Source of the DNA: Flavobacterium araucananum
GTDB lineage: Bacteria > Bacteroidota > Bacteroidia > Flavobacteriales > Flavobacteriaceae
Assembly: GCF_002222055.1 (NCBI RefSeq)
Contig: NZ_MUGS01000057.1
Coordinates: forward strand, 1 to 64,000
Length of the DNA stretch: 64,000 nucleotides
Direction of reading: 5' to 3'
The stretch's first letter is position 1, and the number at the start of each line of letters is the position of its first letter. The position numbers were made by a program, and so were the translations under genes. Of the stretch, positions 34,991-43,187 are shown one piece after another. The notes below the pieces were generated by a model that saw only the letters and a list, made by a program, of their open reading frames with translations, had not been told where the DNA came from and did no database searches.

Positions 34991-36742
34991 TTAATTACAA
35001 GGTTTGCCCATTGGGGTTTGTTGTTGTGCAGTACCTTCGCCTATTGCATGACCAGTTTGCTCGGCAGCTAGTCTATTATCAATTCTCAATCTTTCTGCAG
35101 TTCCAGTTGGAAATGTTTTTTCATAAATAGGGGCTTCTCTTAATCCTCCCCAAGCTAGATCGGTATAGATTTGATCTGGTTTTACTCCATTTGCTAAAGA
35201 AACTCCTGTTTGAAATTCCTGTAAAGCTGCGCCAATAGCTTCTACATAATTATTAGCCATTTCTAAGTGCTGTTTATCTTCTGTTTGTTGGGGATATTTT
35301 ATATTTACATAAGCCTGAAAAAGTACTGGAAATTCATTAAATACAGCAGGATTATCTGAACCATAATAATCCTCAACTAAAGTCAAAAAAAACGCGTGCG
35401 TTATCTCATGCAATATATTAGCAGCTTTATACAATTGTGTAGAAGAAGTATAAGCTTTATTATTTAGAATGGTAGTAAAGTTGTTTTTACTACTTCTACT
35501 AGTATATGCTGGCTTATTTCCTGCGTCTCCAGAAATAATATTAACATTGTATACATTATTAGCATTCAATTTTGTAAATACATTAGCAATATCACAATTT
35601 GTAGCATTTTTTAATTTATTCAAAACTGCTTTTGGACAAGGATCAAGTTGAGAGTCATCTATTCTTTTTTCAATGTCTTGAGCAATCAGTAGATTAGTTG
35701 CCGGAATTCCAATCCAAGAATCTGAGCCTTGCTCATACGTATAGAATATGCGGGTATTGGGGTCGAACACTTTTTGATTATTAACAGGAAATTGGTAATC
35801 TAAAATGCCATAATTATCCCTGTTATTAGCAATTATAATATTAGGAAGCATAACCTGCAAAATTTGCCAAGAATTTGTGAGAGTATTAAAGATATAGTCG
35901 GTACTTACACCATCAGGATCAGTAAATCTATAAACTTGATTCTGGACTGGGTGTAAGGGAAGATTTGGCTTGTATGAAGTAGAAGATGATGCACCTGATC
36001 CACCTAAAAATATGGTTCCACCATTGTCACAATTGCTCATTTTAGAAGCTTCCTCGCCACCGCCACCGCCGCCGCCGCTGCAATCACAGATTGTGAACAA
36101 AAGAACCTGGCTAATAATTTCTCCTCCATATCTTATTATATACCAATATTCAACACAGCTTGCTTGTGTTTTGCCAGTTCTCTGACCTTTGCGAGTAGGG
36201 CTTAAGGTTGCATTTTCGATTATTTTACCCTGATCATATTTATTATATAACAGTTTTGTTTTTGAGAGACTTAAAAAAGTAATTTCACCCGAATAGTTAA
36301 AACCTATTTTATCTGCATTTAATACAGCGCTAATAACATTATCGTAATTTCTATTAGTTTCATTAGTTTTTAATGTTACAATATTTGAACGTACTATTTT
36401 ATTTTCATTTAGATAAAAAATAACTTTAGTAATTCCGTCTAATCCCTGTAATGATTTAGCATCTGCAATTAGTAGTTTTTCTGTCGTTCTTAAATCATAT
36501 ATTTTTAAACTATTGATATCAATTGCAGTTGATAATTCTTCAATTATAGATAATTGTTCCTCATTGGAGTTTAATTTTAATTGATTCCAATAATCATTTA
36601 CTTTGACTTTATGAATTTCTGAGGCTGTATGATTATTTTCTTGTATTGGGTCTTCCCTTTCTTGACAATTTGACAAAAATAATACTAGAATTAACATTAT
36701 TGCTTTTGTTAAACAAGTTTTTAAAAATACAGTTTTCTTCAT
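34991..36742 (-). CDS. Zinc-metallopeptidase lipoprotein, candidate polymorphic toxin
   Basis: A 583-residue exported protein with a lipobox (LFLSNC, Cys ~26). N-terminal ~190 residues form a conserved-looking carrier region. A C-x-x-Y-W segment (SCVEYWYIIRYGG) and a CDC followed by seven Gly mark the border seen in Bacteroidota toxins. A beta-rich middle (~270-350) precedes a C-terminal zincin domain with HEITHAFFL (HExxH, ~450) and downstream acidic residues. Followed by three small lipoproteins and a decayed one. Best read as a surface or secreted toxin with immunity genes, carried as cargo; a housekeeping protease role is possible. Confidence 0.7.
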   Translation of the reverse strand: MKKTVFLKTCLTKAIMLILVLFLSNCQEREDPIQENNHTASEIHKVKVNDYWNQLKLNSNEEQLSIIEELSTAIDINSLKIYDLRTTEKLLIADAKSLQGLDGITKVIFYLNENKIVRSNIVTLKTNETNRNYDNVISAVLNADKIGFNYSGEITFLSLSKTKLLYNKYDQGKIIENATLSPTRKGQRTGKTQASCVEYWYIIRYGGEIISQVLLFTICDCSGGGGGGGEEASKMSNCDNGGTIFLGGSGASSSTSYKPNLPLHPVQNQVYRFTDPDGVSTDYIFNTLTNSWQILQVMLPNIIIANNRDNYGILDYQFPVNNQKVFDPNTRIFYTYEQGSDSWIGIPATNLLIAQDIEKRIDDSQLDPCPKAVLNKLKNATNCDIANVFTKLNANNVYNVNIISGDAGNKPAYTSRSSKNNFTTILNNKAYTSSTQLYKAANILHEITHAFFLTLVEDYYGSDNPAVFNEFPVLFQAYVNIKYPQQTEDKQHLEMANNYVEAIGAALQEFQTGVSLANGVKPDQIYTDLAWGGLREAPIYEKTFPTGTAERLRIDNRLAAEQTGHAIGEGTAQQQTPMGKPCN

Positions 36743-37202
36743 AATTTAAATCTTCTTAGGGGTTAAAAATATCTTGCAATCTTCTAGCTTATCTAGCTGT
36801 TGTTACATTGTATTTATCATAAAATATCAATAATAAAGTTTTTTTAGCTGACTTTGCATCATATAATTGACTTTTCTTAAAGCTAATATAAGGTATATTT
36901 TACTACAATTATTTTTTTACTTGAAATAGAGATTATTTTTTTGTAAGAAATATTTTTTATTTAATTAGATTTTTCTAATAGCTACAAAATTATTGAAAGA
37001 GTTGGCATAGATTGACACGCTACAGAAAGAAATTAGCATTCTTCACAAAGGTTTTACAATTCCTTTGCAAAACCTTTGCAAAGCTACTTTATACTTTGAT
37101 AATCAGACGCTCCCTTGTCAATCTTTCAGGGCATCATCATAAGATTCTAATATTTGTAATCGAAAAGCCTAACAACCTAATACAAGAACGAAAATGAGAT
37201 AA
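36743..37202. other. Divergent intergenic region before the late block
   Basis: 460 nt, very AT-rich. Near the right end a 10-bp inverted repeat CAAAGGTTTT (37046-37055) / AAAACCTTTG (37069-37078) runs into TTTGCAAAG. It sits where late-gene control would be expected. A TTG-started 61-codon frame (37012-37197) lacks good start or homology signs and I do not call it. Confidence 0.45.
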
Positions 37203-37907
37203 ATGGATATTGATAACTTGTTACAAAGGAACATCTTAGGCGGTCAGGAGTATGAGCCGTTGTTTCCACAGGTTAGCTGTGATAAGACTAATCTGGGCAA
37301 CGGTAATACTTTTGATACTGTCAAAATGATAAAACAAATGGTTATAAAGTATAACCATCAGACAAAGGAAGTTGCAAAGCTGTTGCAACAAAGTTCATTG
37401 AAAGAAACGTGTGATCGGATTTATTGGTTTTTGTACAATCATATTCAGTATAAAGCCGATGGAGTAGAACAAATGCTTAGAAGTCCAGCCTGTGCGTTTA
37501 AACAGCGTGCAGAAGGTGTTGACTGTAAGACGTATTCGATTTTTGCAAGTTCTTTACTTGTCAATATGGGTATTAGGCACTACATCAGGCAAATCAAACA
37601 ACCGAGTTTTCGACCTGATCTGTACACACATGTTTATGTGGTTGTACCACTTAATCAAGAATCAGGCGATATCAAACAAGGCTATTTTATTATAGACGGA
37701 ACAACCAGTACTAACCGAGAACCTATTCACATTATGGCACATGACACAGAGGTCAATTTACCTCACTTTGGGCTAAATGCTCCCAAAACAAACCGCAAAG
37801 GCATTGCAAAGAAAACAACAATCGTTGCAAAGAAAAGTTCTAATCTTCCTGTCTATTTAGGAATTGGTGCATTATTAGGGGTTTTATTTTTAAAGGAATC
37901 TAATTAA
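37203..37907 (+). CDS. Transglutaminase-like cysteine protein with C-terminal membrane anchor
   Basis: A 234-residue protein. The catalytic triad of a transglutaminase-like fold is visible: Cys in AEGVDCKTYS, His in YTHVYVVV, Asp in FIIDGTT. Residues ~214-232 (LPVYLGIGALLGVLFL) are a single membrane helix after a lysine/serine linker. First gene of the late block. Could be a maturation protease, cross-linking enzyme or peptidoglycan-acting virion protein; which of these cannot be decided here. Confidence 0.75.
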   Translation: MDIDNLLQRNILGGQEYEPLFPQVSCDKTNLGNGNTFDTVKMIKQMVIKYNHQTKEVAKLLQQSSLKETCDRIYWFLYNHIQYKADGVEQMLRSPACAFKQRAEGVDCKTYSIFASSLLVNMGIRHYIRQIKQPSFRPDLYTHVYVVVPLNQESGDIKQGYFIIDGTTSTNREPIHIMAHDTEVNLPHFGLNAPKTNRKGIAKKTTIVAKKSSNLPVYLGIGALLGVLFLKESN

Positions 37908-37917
37908 ACAATGAAGT

Positions 37918-38484
37918 ATGATAATAATTAATGAACAGGAAACGGGATTAGGAAAGTCCTTTTTAAAGAAAATCAGGCTTAAGGATGTCAGTTTGAAAAA
38001 CGCAGTTAAGGTGACCAAATTCGCTGCTCCCATTGCAGCAGGCTTTATCCCTGTTGGTGGCGGTGTGGCTTCAAAACTTTTAAGTTCTAAAGGTGGTAAG
38101 CTTGTCAATAGAGTTGCAAAGTCTAAAGCCGTTAGAAAAGGTGTTGCCCTTTCTAAAACCAAACTTGGAAGAAAAGTAGTAAGTGCGGTGCAGAATCAGC
38201 CAAGAGCGGAAATTGAACCCGTAAATGCTATTACTGCGGCATCTTTTGCAACTGCATTGCCCGCAGAACAAAGCCAAAGCAGCTACAGCGAATCCTCTGA
38301 GAGTGTCCTGGCCGATAGTCAACCCGTGGGGGAACTTACTCCGGTAAAAGCAGTTTCCTCTGCAAAGATGGCTACTGTAGAACAAATACAGCCCGTAACT
38401 CCTGCAAAGAATAATACAATGCTGTATGTTTTAGGAGCAGTGGTTTTAGGTGGCGGGATCTATTTTGCCACAAAGAATAATTAA
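37918..38484 (+). CDS. Late membrane protein with basic N-terminus and C-terminal anchor
   Basis: 188 residues. A basic, Gly/Ala-rich first half (FAAPIAAGFIPVGGGVASKL, then several K-rich stretches), an acidic Ser/Gln linker (~90-160) and a C-terminal membrane helix (MLYVLGAVVLGGGIYFAT). The C-terminal anchor matches the upstream gene. Likely virion membrane protein. Not recognised. Confidence 0.65.
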   Translation: MIIINEQETGLGKSFLKKIRLKDVSLKNAVKVTKFAAPIAAGFIPVGGGVASKLLSSKGGKLVNRVAKSKAVRKGVALSKTKLGRKVVSAVQNQPRAEIEPVNAITAASFATALPAEQSQSSYSESSESVLADSQPVGELTPVKAVSSAKMATVEQIQPVTPAKNNTMLYVLGAVVLGGGIYFATKNN

Positions 38485-38503
38485 TAATCAAAATTAATCA
38501 CAA

Positions 38504-39073
38504 ATGAATAAAGAAGTAGTAGTCATTGGAGGAGGAATTGTTGGCGGTATGCTATCAAATGGAGCGAGTACATTATTACCTCAGTCAGAAAGCCCAATTA
38601 TGAACATTGTTCTTGCCGCTGCATCAGCCTTTGGCGCAACTAAAGTAAGAGGCGCAAGCACAAAAGACAATTTGCTCAGAGGGGCGTTAATGGGAAGTAC
38701 AGTGGTGCAAGCCTTACTTGCAGTGAAAAAAGTATCCGATAAACACCTGAGTTCAAAACTCACAGGAACTGGAAAAGGAACGTTGTTTGCAAAAGGTGCA
38801 ATAGGTTTAGCCTGTCCTTACGATGAGGGTTTAAACGGTCAGTTTATGGGTGGCGATGGTCATGTATATGAAATTGACGAGCAGGGTTTAAACGGTACTT
38901 TCATGGATGAAGCAGGAAACGTTTTCCATACCGAGGAAGGTTTAAACGGTGCCGAGTATGAATACTTGGACGAGGAAGGCTTGCACGGAGCAGAAGCAGA
39001 AGTGTACGGAGAAGAAGAGCACGGTTTACATGGCGCAGAAGAAGAAGCTTTGTTGCATGAGCTTTACCAATAA
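38504..39073 (+). CDS. Late membrane protein with GLNG/GLHG repeats
   Basis: 189 residues. N-terminal membrane-associated Gly/Ala-rich part (VVVIGGGIVGGMLSNGAS and MNIVLAAASAFGATK). The acidic C-terminal half carries five copies of a short repeat with core G-L-N-G or G-L-H-G (EGLNGQF, QGLNGTF, EGLNGAE, EGLHGAE, HGLHGAE). The first three use the same GGTTTAAACGG DNA word. Possibly a spike or genome-anchoring protein. Not recognised. Confidence 0.65.
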   Translation: MNKEVVVIGGGIVGGMLSNGASTLLPQSESPIMNIVLAAASAFGATKVRGASTKDNLLRGALMGSTVVQALLAVKKVSDKHLSSKLTGTGKGTLFAKGAIGLACPYDEGLNGQFMGGDGHVYEIDEQGLNGTFMDEAGNVFHTEEGLNGAEYEYLDEEGLHGAEAEVYGEEEHGLHGAEEEALLHELYQ

Positions 39074-39149
39074 AAAGTCAAAAAAACAATAACACAAAGC
39101 CGTAAAAGGTTTGTGTAAATTATCAATCATCAATCAAAAAACAATTACA

Positions 39150-39713
39150 ATGAGCAGAAGATCAGAATTAGCGTCAGCGGTTGCGACAATTAAGGCTAAA
39201 AGAAACGGAGCAGTTCCAAGAGTGGGTCAGGTAGAATTAACAGACAAAACCTTGTATTTGAATGTTGCTATCAAAGGACAAGCGGGTACTGTTGGAATTG
39301 TCGATGTGAATACCAAACGTGAAGTTGGTGTTACCAATATTGACGGTAACAAATTAAATGCAGGCAGAGATTACATCATTGACAGCATCAGAGTACTTAG
39401 AGGTACTGGAAGCGCTACCCTTAAGAATGAAACTTGGGATAACACCAACATCAATTCAAACAAATTGTTTGATGGTGCTTTTTTAAATGCAGAGCTGCGA
39501 ATCAAACAAGATGGAAATGTCTTGATTGACATGCCAATGACCGATTTGTTAGGAGATACAACGAATTTTTTCAGAAGTATTTCTACTTCACCTTTAATTC
39601 GTTCCAATTTGGAGTTTGAGATCGAAATCGAATACCCGAAAGGAGTTTCTGTAACTGCTGCGTCAGATACCAATGTTCGTTTCGAATTCAGAGTTCACCA
39701 AGCAAAACGATAA
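39150..39713 (+). CDS. Candidate major capsid protein
   Basis: A 187-residue beta-rich soluble protein, starting MSRRSELASAVATIKAKRN; the frame extends 13 codons upstream but the ATG at 39150 follows a usual spacer. Strand-rich body (LYLNVAIKGQAGTVGIVD, LEFEIEIEYPKGVSV, VRFEFRVHQAKR) could form a single jelly roll. It has its own terminator directly after, leaving a short, potentially abundant transcript, as expected for a main capsid gene. No HK97-fold signs. Identification is inference. Confidence 0.5.
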   Translation: MSRRSELASAVATIKAKRNGAVPRVGQVELTDKTLYLNVAIKGQAGTVGIVDVNTKREVGVTNIDGNKLNAGRDYIIDSIRVLRGTGSATLKNETWDNTNINSNKLFDGAFLNAELRIKQDGNVLIDMPMTDLLGDTTNFFRSISTSPLIRSNLEFEIEIEYPKGVSVTAASDTNVRFEFRVHQAKR

Positions 39714-39737
39714 TAATAAAGGTTTATTAATCATAAT

Positions 39738-39771
39738 AAAAGCCGTAAACGTAAGTAGTTACGGCTTTTTT
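39738..39771 (+). terminator. Terminator after the capsid candidate
   Basis: Hairpin AAAAGCCGTAA / TTACGGCTTTTTT with a 10-nt loop, ending in seven T. Lies ~24 nt after the stop codon and 15 nt before the next gene in the same direction. Confidence 0.88.
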
Positions 39772-39785
39772 TAATCATACAACAC

Positions 39786-40151
39786 ATGGCAGTAAGAGAA
39801 AAGGTTATCAATTTAAAACTCGCAGCTGGAGAAACGGAAGTTTTACTCACCACAGCATTAGAAACTGGTTTTGTTCTGGGAGCGGAATTACACACCAATC
39901 ATACCGATATAGACAATTTTGCAGAATATGGCATTTTTGATGATAGCGGTGTAGCATTTTCAAAACCCACACACGTAGATCACTGGAAACGTCGAGAAGG
40001 AGCAGGATTTGAAGACAGTTACAAGCCTTTGTTTTTCGAGACGGAATCTAAAACCTTTACATTCAAAGCAAAAACTACTCAGGCAGTTATAAAAGACACC
40101 TATTTTCATTTGATTTTGATGTATAAAATTAATTCTGACACTTGTCTTTAA
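39786..40151 (+). CDS. Late beta-rich protein, candidate minor structural protein
   Basis: 121 residues, no signal. Strands VINLKLAAGETEVLLTTAL, FVLGAELHTN and TYFHLILMYKIN suggest a small beta sandwich. Between the capsid candidate and another small beta protein, so probably structural. Not recognised. Confidence 0.6.
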   Translation: MAVREKVINLKLAAGETEVLLTTALETGFVLGAELHTNHTDIDNFAEYGIFDDSGVAFSKPTHVDHWKRREGAGFEDSYKPLFFETESKTFTFKAKTTQAVIKDTYFHLILMYKINSDTCL

Positions 40152-40162
40152 AATAAAATCAA

Positions 40163-40480
40163 ATGGTACAAGACATTATAAAAATTAATACAGGAGTTGT
40201 TTTTTTTAAACTAACGCAAGACAAAGAAATCACCATTGAGAATGTAACTACTCTGCAAGTTAGAAATAACGGTATTCTTAGTGTCTTTATCAATGATTTT
40301 GAAGTTGCAAGTAAAGAAAGCTTCGTTTTAGTTCCTCCTGACGGCACGATTTCAAAGATTGATTTAGACATTCGCTTTGATACCCCAAACAAAGGCAGTA
40401 TAGAGGAATTATCGACATTTAGCTGGAGAGAAAAAGAGATCAATATTATTTATAAAAAGTTAATCAAATGCAAGAATTAG
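40163..40480 (+). CDS. Late small beta-rich protein
   Basis: 105 residues of alternating strands (ITIENVTTLQVRNNGILSVF, VLVPPDGTISKIDLDIRF), the look of a jelly-roll or Ig-like minor capsid/vertex protein. Overlaps the next start by 13 nt. Not recognised. Confidence 0.6.
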   Translation: MVQDIIKINTGVVFFKLTQDKEITIENVTTLQVRNNGILSVFINDFEVASKESFVLVPPDGTISKIDLDIRFDTPNKGSIEELSTFSWREKEINIIYKKLIKCKN

Positions 40481-41232
40481 ACAACTTAATAGAAAAACTA
40501 AATACCGATTCTTATTCGGCAGTCTCTGTTTTTGATTTGGACACTAATTCATTTCTTTTTCGTAACAAAACCCATGCTGAAATTATACAAGAATACCAAA
40601 GCGCAGAAGATTTCTTTGAATCCTTATTTGCTAAAGGGCATCGTCGTTTAAGTCTTTCTTTAAAACGCAAAAACGGAAGTTCTTACAAAGTGGACGGAAA
40701 ATCATTTGAAGTGAATTTCTCTAAAGAGAATCAGGCTGCACCAGTTCCGGTACAACAAGTCAAAGCCCCGCAGGCAGATGTTTTTTCTAATTCTTTCGGA
40801 TTGGGAACTCTTGACATTATGAACCTTATGGTTGCCAAGAATGACGCTTCAAGACTTTTTACGGAAGTAGAAACTTTAAAGGCAGAAAACAAGGAATACA
40901 AAAAGAAGTATGAAGACATCAGAGAAGAGCAACTGTTATCAAAATACAATGCAGACAAAGAGAGCGGTTTGTGGGGCGCAGTTCAGGGAGCAGTCCAAAA
41001 CGCTCCTGCATTATTAGCCGCTTTTAAAGGAGTTGCACCCGTTGCGGGATTAGCTGCACCGATGGAAACCTATTCCAGTGAAGCCAAACAACACTTTGCA
41101 ACGGCTTTGCAAAGCATTGACGATACTGTTGTAAATGTACTGGATAGCATCAATAAGGGACTTAATACAAATACTGAATTTTCAACCGAACTCGCACAAT
41201 TATTAAAAAAACACCAATTATGGGAAGCGTAA
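40468..41232 (+). CDS. Late protein with central coiled coil
   Basis: 254 residues. N-terminal alpha/beta part (1-90), Pro/Gln linker (VPVQQVKAPQ), coiled coil around 135-165 (ETLKAENKEYKKKYEDIREEQ region), then an Ala/Gly amphipathic stretch (APALLAAFKGVAPVAGLAAP) and a helical tail. Possible scaffold or internal virion protein. Overlaps both neighbours by 13 nt, so tightly coupled. Confidence 0.6.
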   Translation: MQELDNLIEKLNTDSYSAVSVFDLDTNSFLFRNKTHAEIIQEYQSAEDFFESLFAKGHRRLSLSLKRKNGSSYKVDGKSFEVNFSKENQAAPVPVQQVKAPQADVFSNSFGLGTLDIMNLMVAKNDASRLFTEVETLKAENKEYKKKYEDIREEQLLSKYNADKESGLWGAVQGAVQNAPALLAAFKGVAPVAGLAAPMETYSSEAKQHFATALQSIDDTVVNVLDSINKGLNTNTEFSTELAQLLKKHQLWEA

Positions 41233-41423
41233 AAACTACTGTCGAAATAGATATCAAGACTATTAACCCTTTTGAGGTTAAAGCAAAAACCAAGGCACTT
41301 AATGAATTAGCTCAATTAGATAGCGAAGTGCTTGTAAAGCTTGCAGAACTGTCGAAAAGTTCTAAAGCAATCATGCAGATCAAAACCAATTTTCCAATGA
41401 TAAAAGGTTTTTTGTCTAACTAA
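41220..41423 (+). CDS. Small late protein
   Basis: 67 residues, starting MGSVKTTVEIDIKTINPF; one strand then helices (TKALNELAQLDSEVLVKLAELS). Overlaps the preceding gene by 13 nt. Not recognised. Confidence 0.55.
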   Translation: MGSVKTTVEIDIKTINPFEVKAKTKALNELAQLDSEVLVKLAELSKSSKAIMQIKTNFPMIKGFLSN

Positions 41424-41434
41424 AACCACATCAA

Positions 41435-41914
41435 ATGAGAAAAAAAGGATTGTCTAATCCTGCTGTAGTTGCAACTGTTCTGGCTAGTCCACAGGGGCAA
41501 AAAGCAATTGCCAATTCGCAGGAAAATGCAAAACAGGGAATCAGCGCAGGGATCACGTTATTTAAATTTTTACTCGTTGGTGGCTTAGTGACTGTTATAT
41601 ATTACAAAGTCTTCAAAGGTTTTTCTAAGCTTCAGGAAGATGTAAGATACAAACCCAGTAATATCAATGTTACGCAGGCTAAAGCAAGAGCCGAAGCGAT
41701 TTATACAGCACTGCTTGGTTTTGGAGCGAATTACAAAACAGTTGAGAATAATTTAACCGGACTTAATCACAACGGATTCATACGGGTTTATAATGAATTC
41801 GGAGAGCGCAGAAGCGCCACCCTTGTCAAAATGAATTTAGTAGAATGGTTACAGGATCAGTTTAAAGAAGATGATATTACCAAATTGAGATTTTTAATAA
41901 AAGGATTTTTCTAA
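41435..41914 (+). CDS. Membrane-anchored annexin-like protein 1
   Basis: 159 residues. A membrane helix at ~38-56 (ITLFKFLLVGGLVTVIYY) precedes a helical domain (~75-159). That domain follows the annexin-repeat pattern: ARAEAIYTALLGFGAN, VENNLTGLNHNGFIRVYNEF, VEWLQDQFKEDDITKLRFL. The calcium-binding GxGT-type loop is degenerate (FGANYKT). Its stop overlaps the next start (TAATG); the next gene has the same layout, so they look like a tandem duplicate. Likely virion membrane proteins. Confidence 0.6.
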   Translation: MRKKGLSNPAVVATVLASPQGQKAIANSQENAKQGISAGITLFKFLLVGGLVTVIYYKVFKGFSKLQEDVRYKPSNINVTQAKARAEAIYTALLGFGANYKTVENNLTGLNHNGFIRVYNEFGERRSATLVKMNLVEWLQDQFKEDDITKLRFLIKGFF

Positions 41915-42342
41915 TGATGACAACACAGAAAAAAGTAATTATAGTAACTGCATCGGTAGTGATTTTAGGTTTAGGTGCTTATTTCTTAATTAAAACCAAT
42001 AAAAACGGAAAATCTCTTTTAGGCGGTAATAAGAAGTATATCGATGAGGGAGACGTGAATTTAGTTCCTGTTTTCTCTGCCAGTCAAAAAGTAGCCTTAC
42101 TCTATGAGGCGATGAACCGATATAACGGTACAGATGAAACTTTGATTTTTGAAACCCTCACAGGTGTTTCTCAGGCTCAGTTTGGACTTATCAATAAAGC
42201 TTTCGGGCTGAAGAATTACAATCGAATTTTAGGTTACAATACCATTGGCGGGAGTAAATTACCCCTTAAAACATGGCTTAAAGAAGAGCTTAACGATGCG
42301 GATTATTCTTTGCTTAGAAAGAAGTTTCCCAACTATTTATAA
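41914..42342 (+). CDS. Membrane-anchored annexin-like protein 2
   Basis: 142 residues with an N-terminal membrane helix (VIIVTASVVILGLGAYFLI) and one annexin-like repeat: KVALLYEAMNRYNGTDETLI, FETLTGVSQAQFGLINKAFG, WLKEELNDADYSLLRKKF. The NGTDE box equals the GTDE loop of true annexins, where it helps bind calcium and phospholipid. Paralogue of the gene upstream. A role in binding the membrane surface is plausible. Confidence 0.65.
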   Translation: MMTTQKKVIIVTASVVILGLGAYFLIKTNKNGKSLLGGNKKYIDEGDVNLVPVFSASQKVALLYEAMNRYNGTDETLIFETLTGVSQAQFGLINKAFGLKNYNRILGYNTIGGSKLPLKTWLKEELNDADYSLLRKKFPNYL

Positions 42343-42372
42343 AATAAATTTCGAAGATTAACAATCCTATAA

Positions 42373-42433
42373 AGTAGATTTTATTTCTAACCTGGACAAA
42401 CTGCAGCTGCGGATCTATTCAAAAAAAATCTAC
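42373..42433 (+). repeat. Hairpin repeat R2
   Basis: Same core and right arm as R1 (CCTGGACAAACTGCAGCTGC, then GGATCTATTC and AAAAAAAATCTAC), but the left arm reads GTAGATTTTATTTC, so part of the stem no longer pairs. It separates the annexin genes from the peptidoglycan-binding gene at 42452. Confidence 0.85.
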
Positions 42434-42451
42434 AATTAAAAAAGAGAAAGC

Positions 42452-43084
42452 ATGAAAGTGAAAAATGAAGATAAGGTATTAATTGGTGTAGGACTTGTAA
42501 CGGTTGGCGGTATAGGGTATCTATATTGGAGAAAAAAGCAGCAAGAAAAAGAAAATGATCTTTTAAACGCTGTTCCTGAATTTACACCTGACACGCCAAA
42601 AAGCGAAGTGACAACTATTTTAAATGCAGGAACGGCTTTAAACAAAAACAAAATGCTTGGCAGAGGAAGCAAAGGCATTGAAGTCCGAGAATTGCAAAGG
42701 CTTTTAGGAGTTGGAATTGATGGCGATTTTGGAACCAATACACTCAGCGCTTTGCAAAGTCGTAAAGGAGTTTCAAAAATCAGCATTAACGCCTACTTAA
42801 AAACAGTTTCTAAAACAGCCCTAAAAGAAAAACCTACAGCACTTGTAACACCAAGAGTAGGTCAAAAAGTAATGGCAAGCCAAAACAATGTTAGTGTTTT
42901 TAATGCTAAGAAAACAGCAAGCGGATCGTATTTCAATTCCGGTACAAAACCCTTTATCGGAGGAAGTTTTGATTATGGGGAGCATATTGGTGTTTTTGTT
43001 GGCTCTAAAGTCGGAGAACAATATTTAATCAATCGTGACGGGGTTTATTATTTTGTAAATGCCAACGCAGTAAAAGGATATTAA
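42452..43084 (+). CDS. Membrane-anchored peptidoglycan-binding protein
   Basis: 210 residues: membrane helix (~8-25, VLIGVGLVTVGGIGYLYW), a PG_binding_1-like unit (~67-105, LGRGSKGIEVRELQRLL then GIDGDFGTNTLSALQ), and a C-terminal small beta domain of SH3 type (~125-210). Would tether the virion or lysis machinery to murein. First gene after repeat R2, upstream of the endolysin. Confidence 0.75.
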   Translation: MKVKNEDKVLIGVGLVTVGGIGYLYWRKKQQEKENDLLNAVPEFTPDTPKSEVTTILNAGTALNKNKMLGRGSKGIEVRELQRLLGVGIDGDFGTNTLSALQSRKGVSKISINAYLKTVSKTALKEKPTALVTPRVGQKVMASQNNVSVFNAKKTASGSYFNSGTKPFIGGSFDYGEHIGVFVGSKVGEQYLINRDGVYYFVNANAVKGY

Positions 43085-43085
43085 A

Positions 43086-43187
43086 ATGGGAAATACGGAA
43101 AAACTGATTATTGGTGCAGTAGCCCTCACGGGACTTCTTTATTTGCTGACCAAAACAAAAACAACCCCTAAAAAAGTGATATTATAA
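43086..43187 (+). CDS. Very small single-pass membrane protein
   Basis: A 33-residue ORF, MGNTEKLIIGAVALTGLLYL and a short basic tail (KTKTTPKKVIL). One membrane helix fills most of it. Its stop overlaps the next start (TAATG), and it follows the previous stop by 1 nt, so it fits the tightly packed operon. Similar in form to small virion membrane peptides. Confidence 0.6.
   Translation: MGNTEKLIIGAVALTGLLYLLTKTKTTPKKVIL

Noticed and set aside
37012..37197. 61-codon plus-strand frame before the late block
   Set aside because: Starts with TTG, overlaps the inverted repeat of the control region, and its composition (many Lys, Leu, His) does not look coding.
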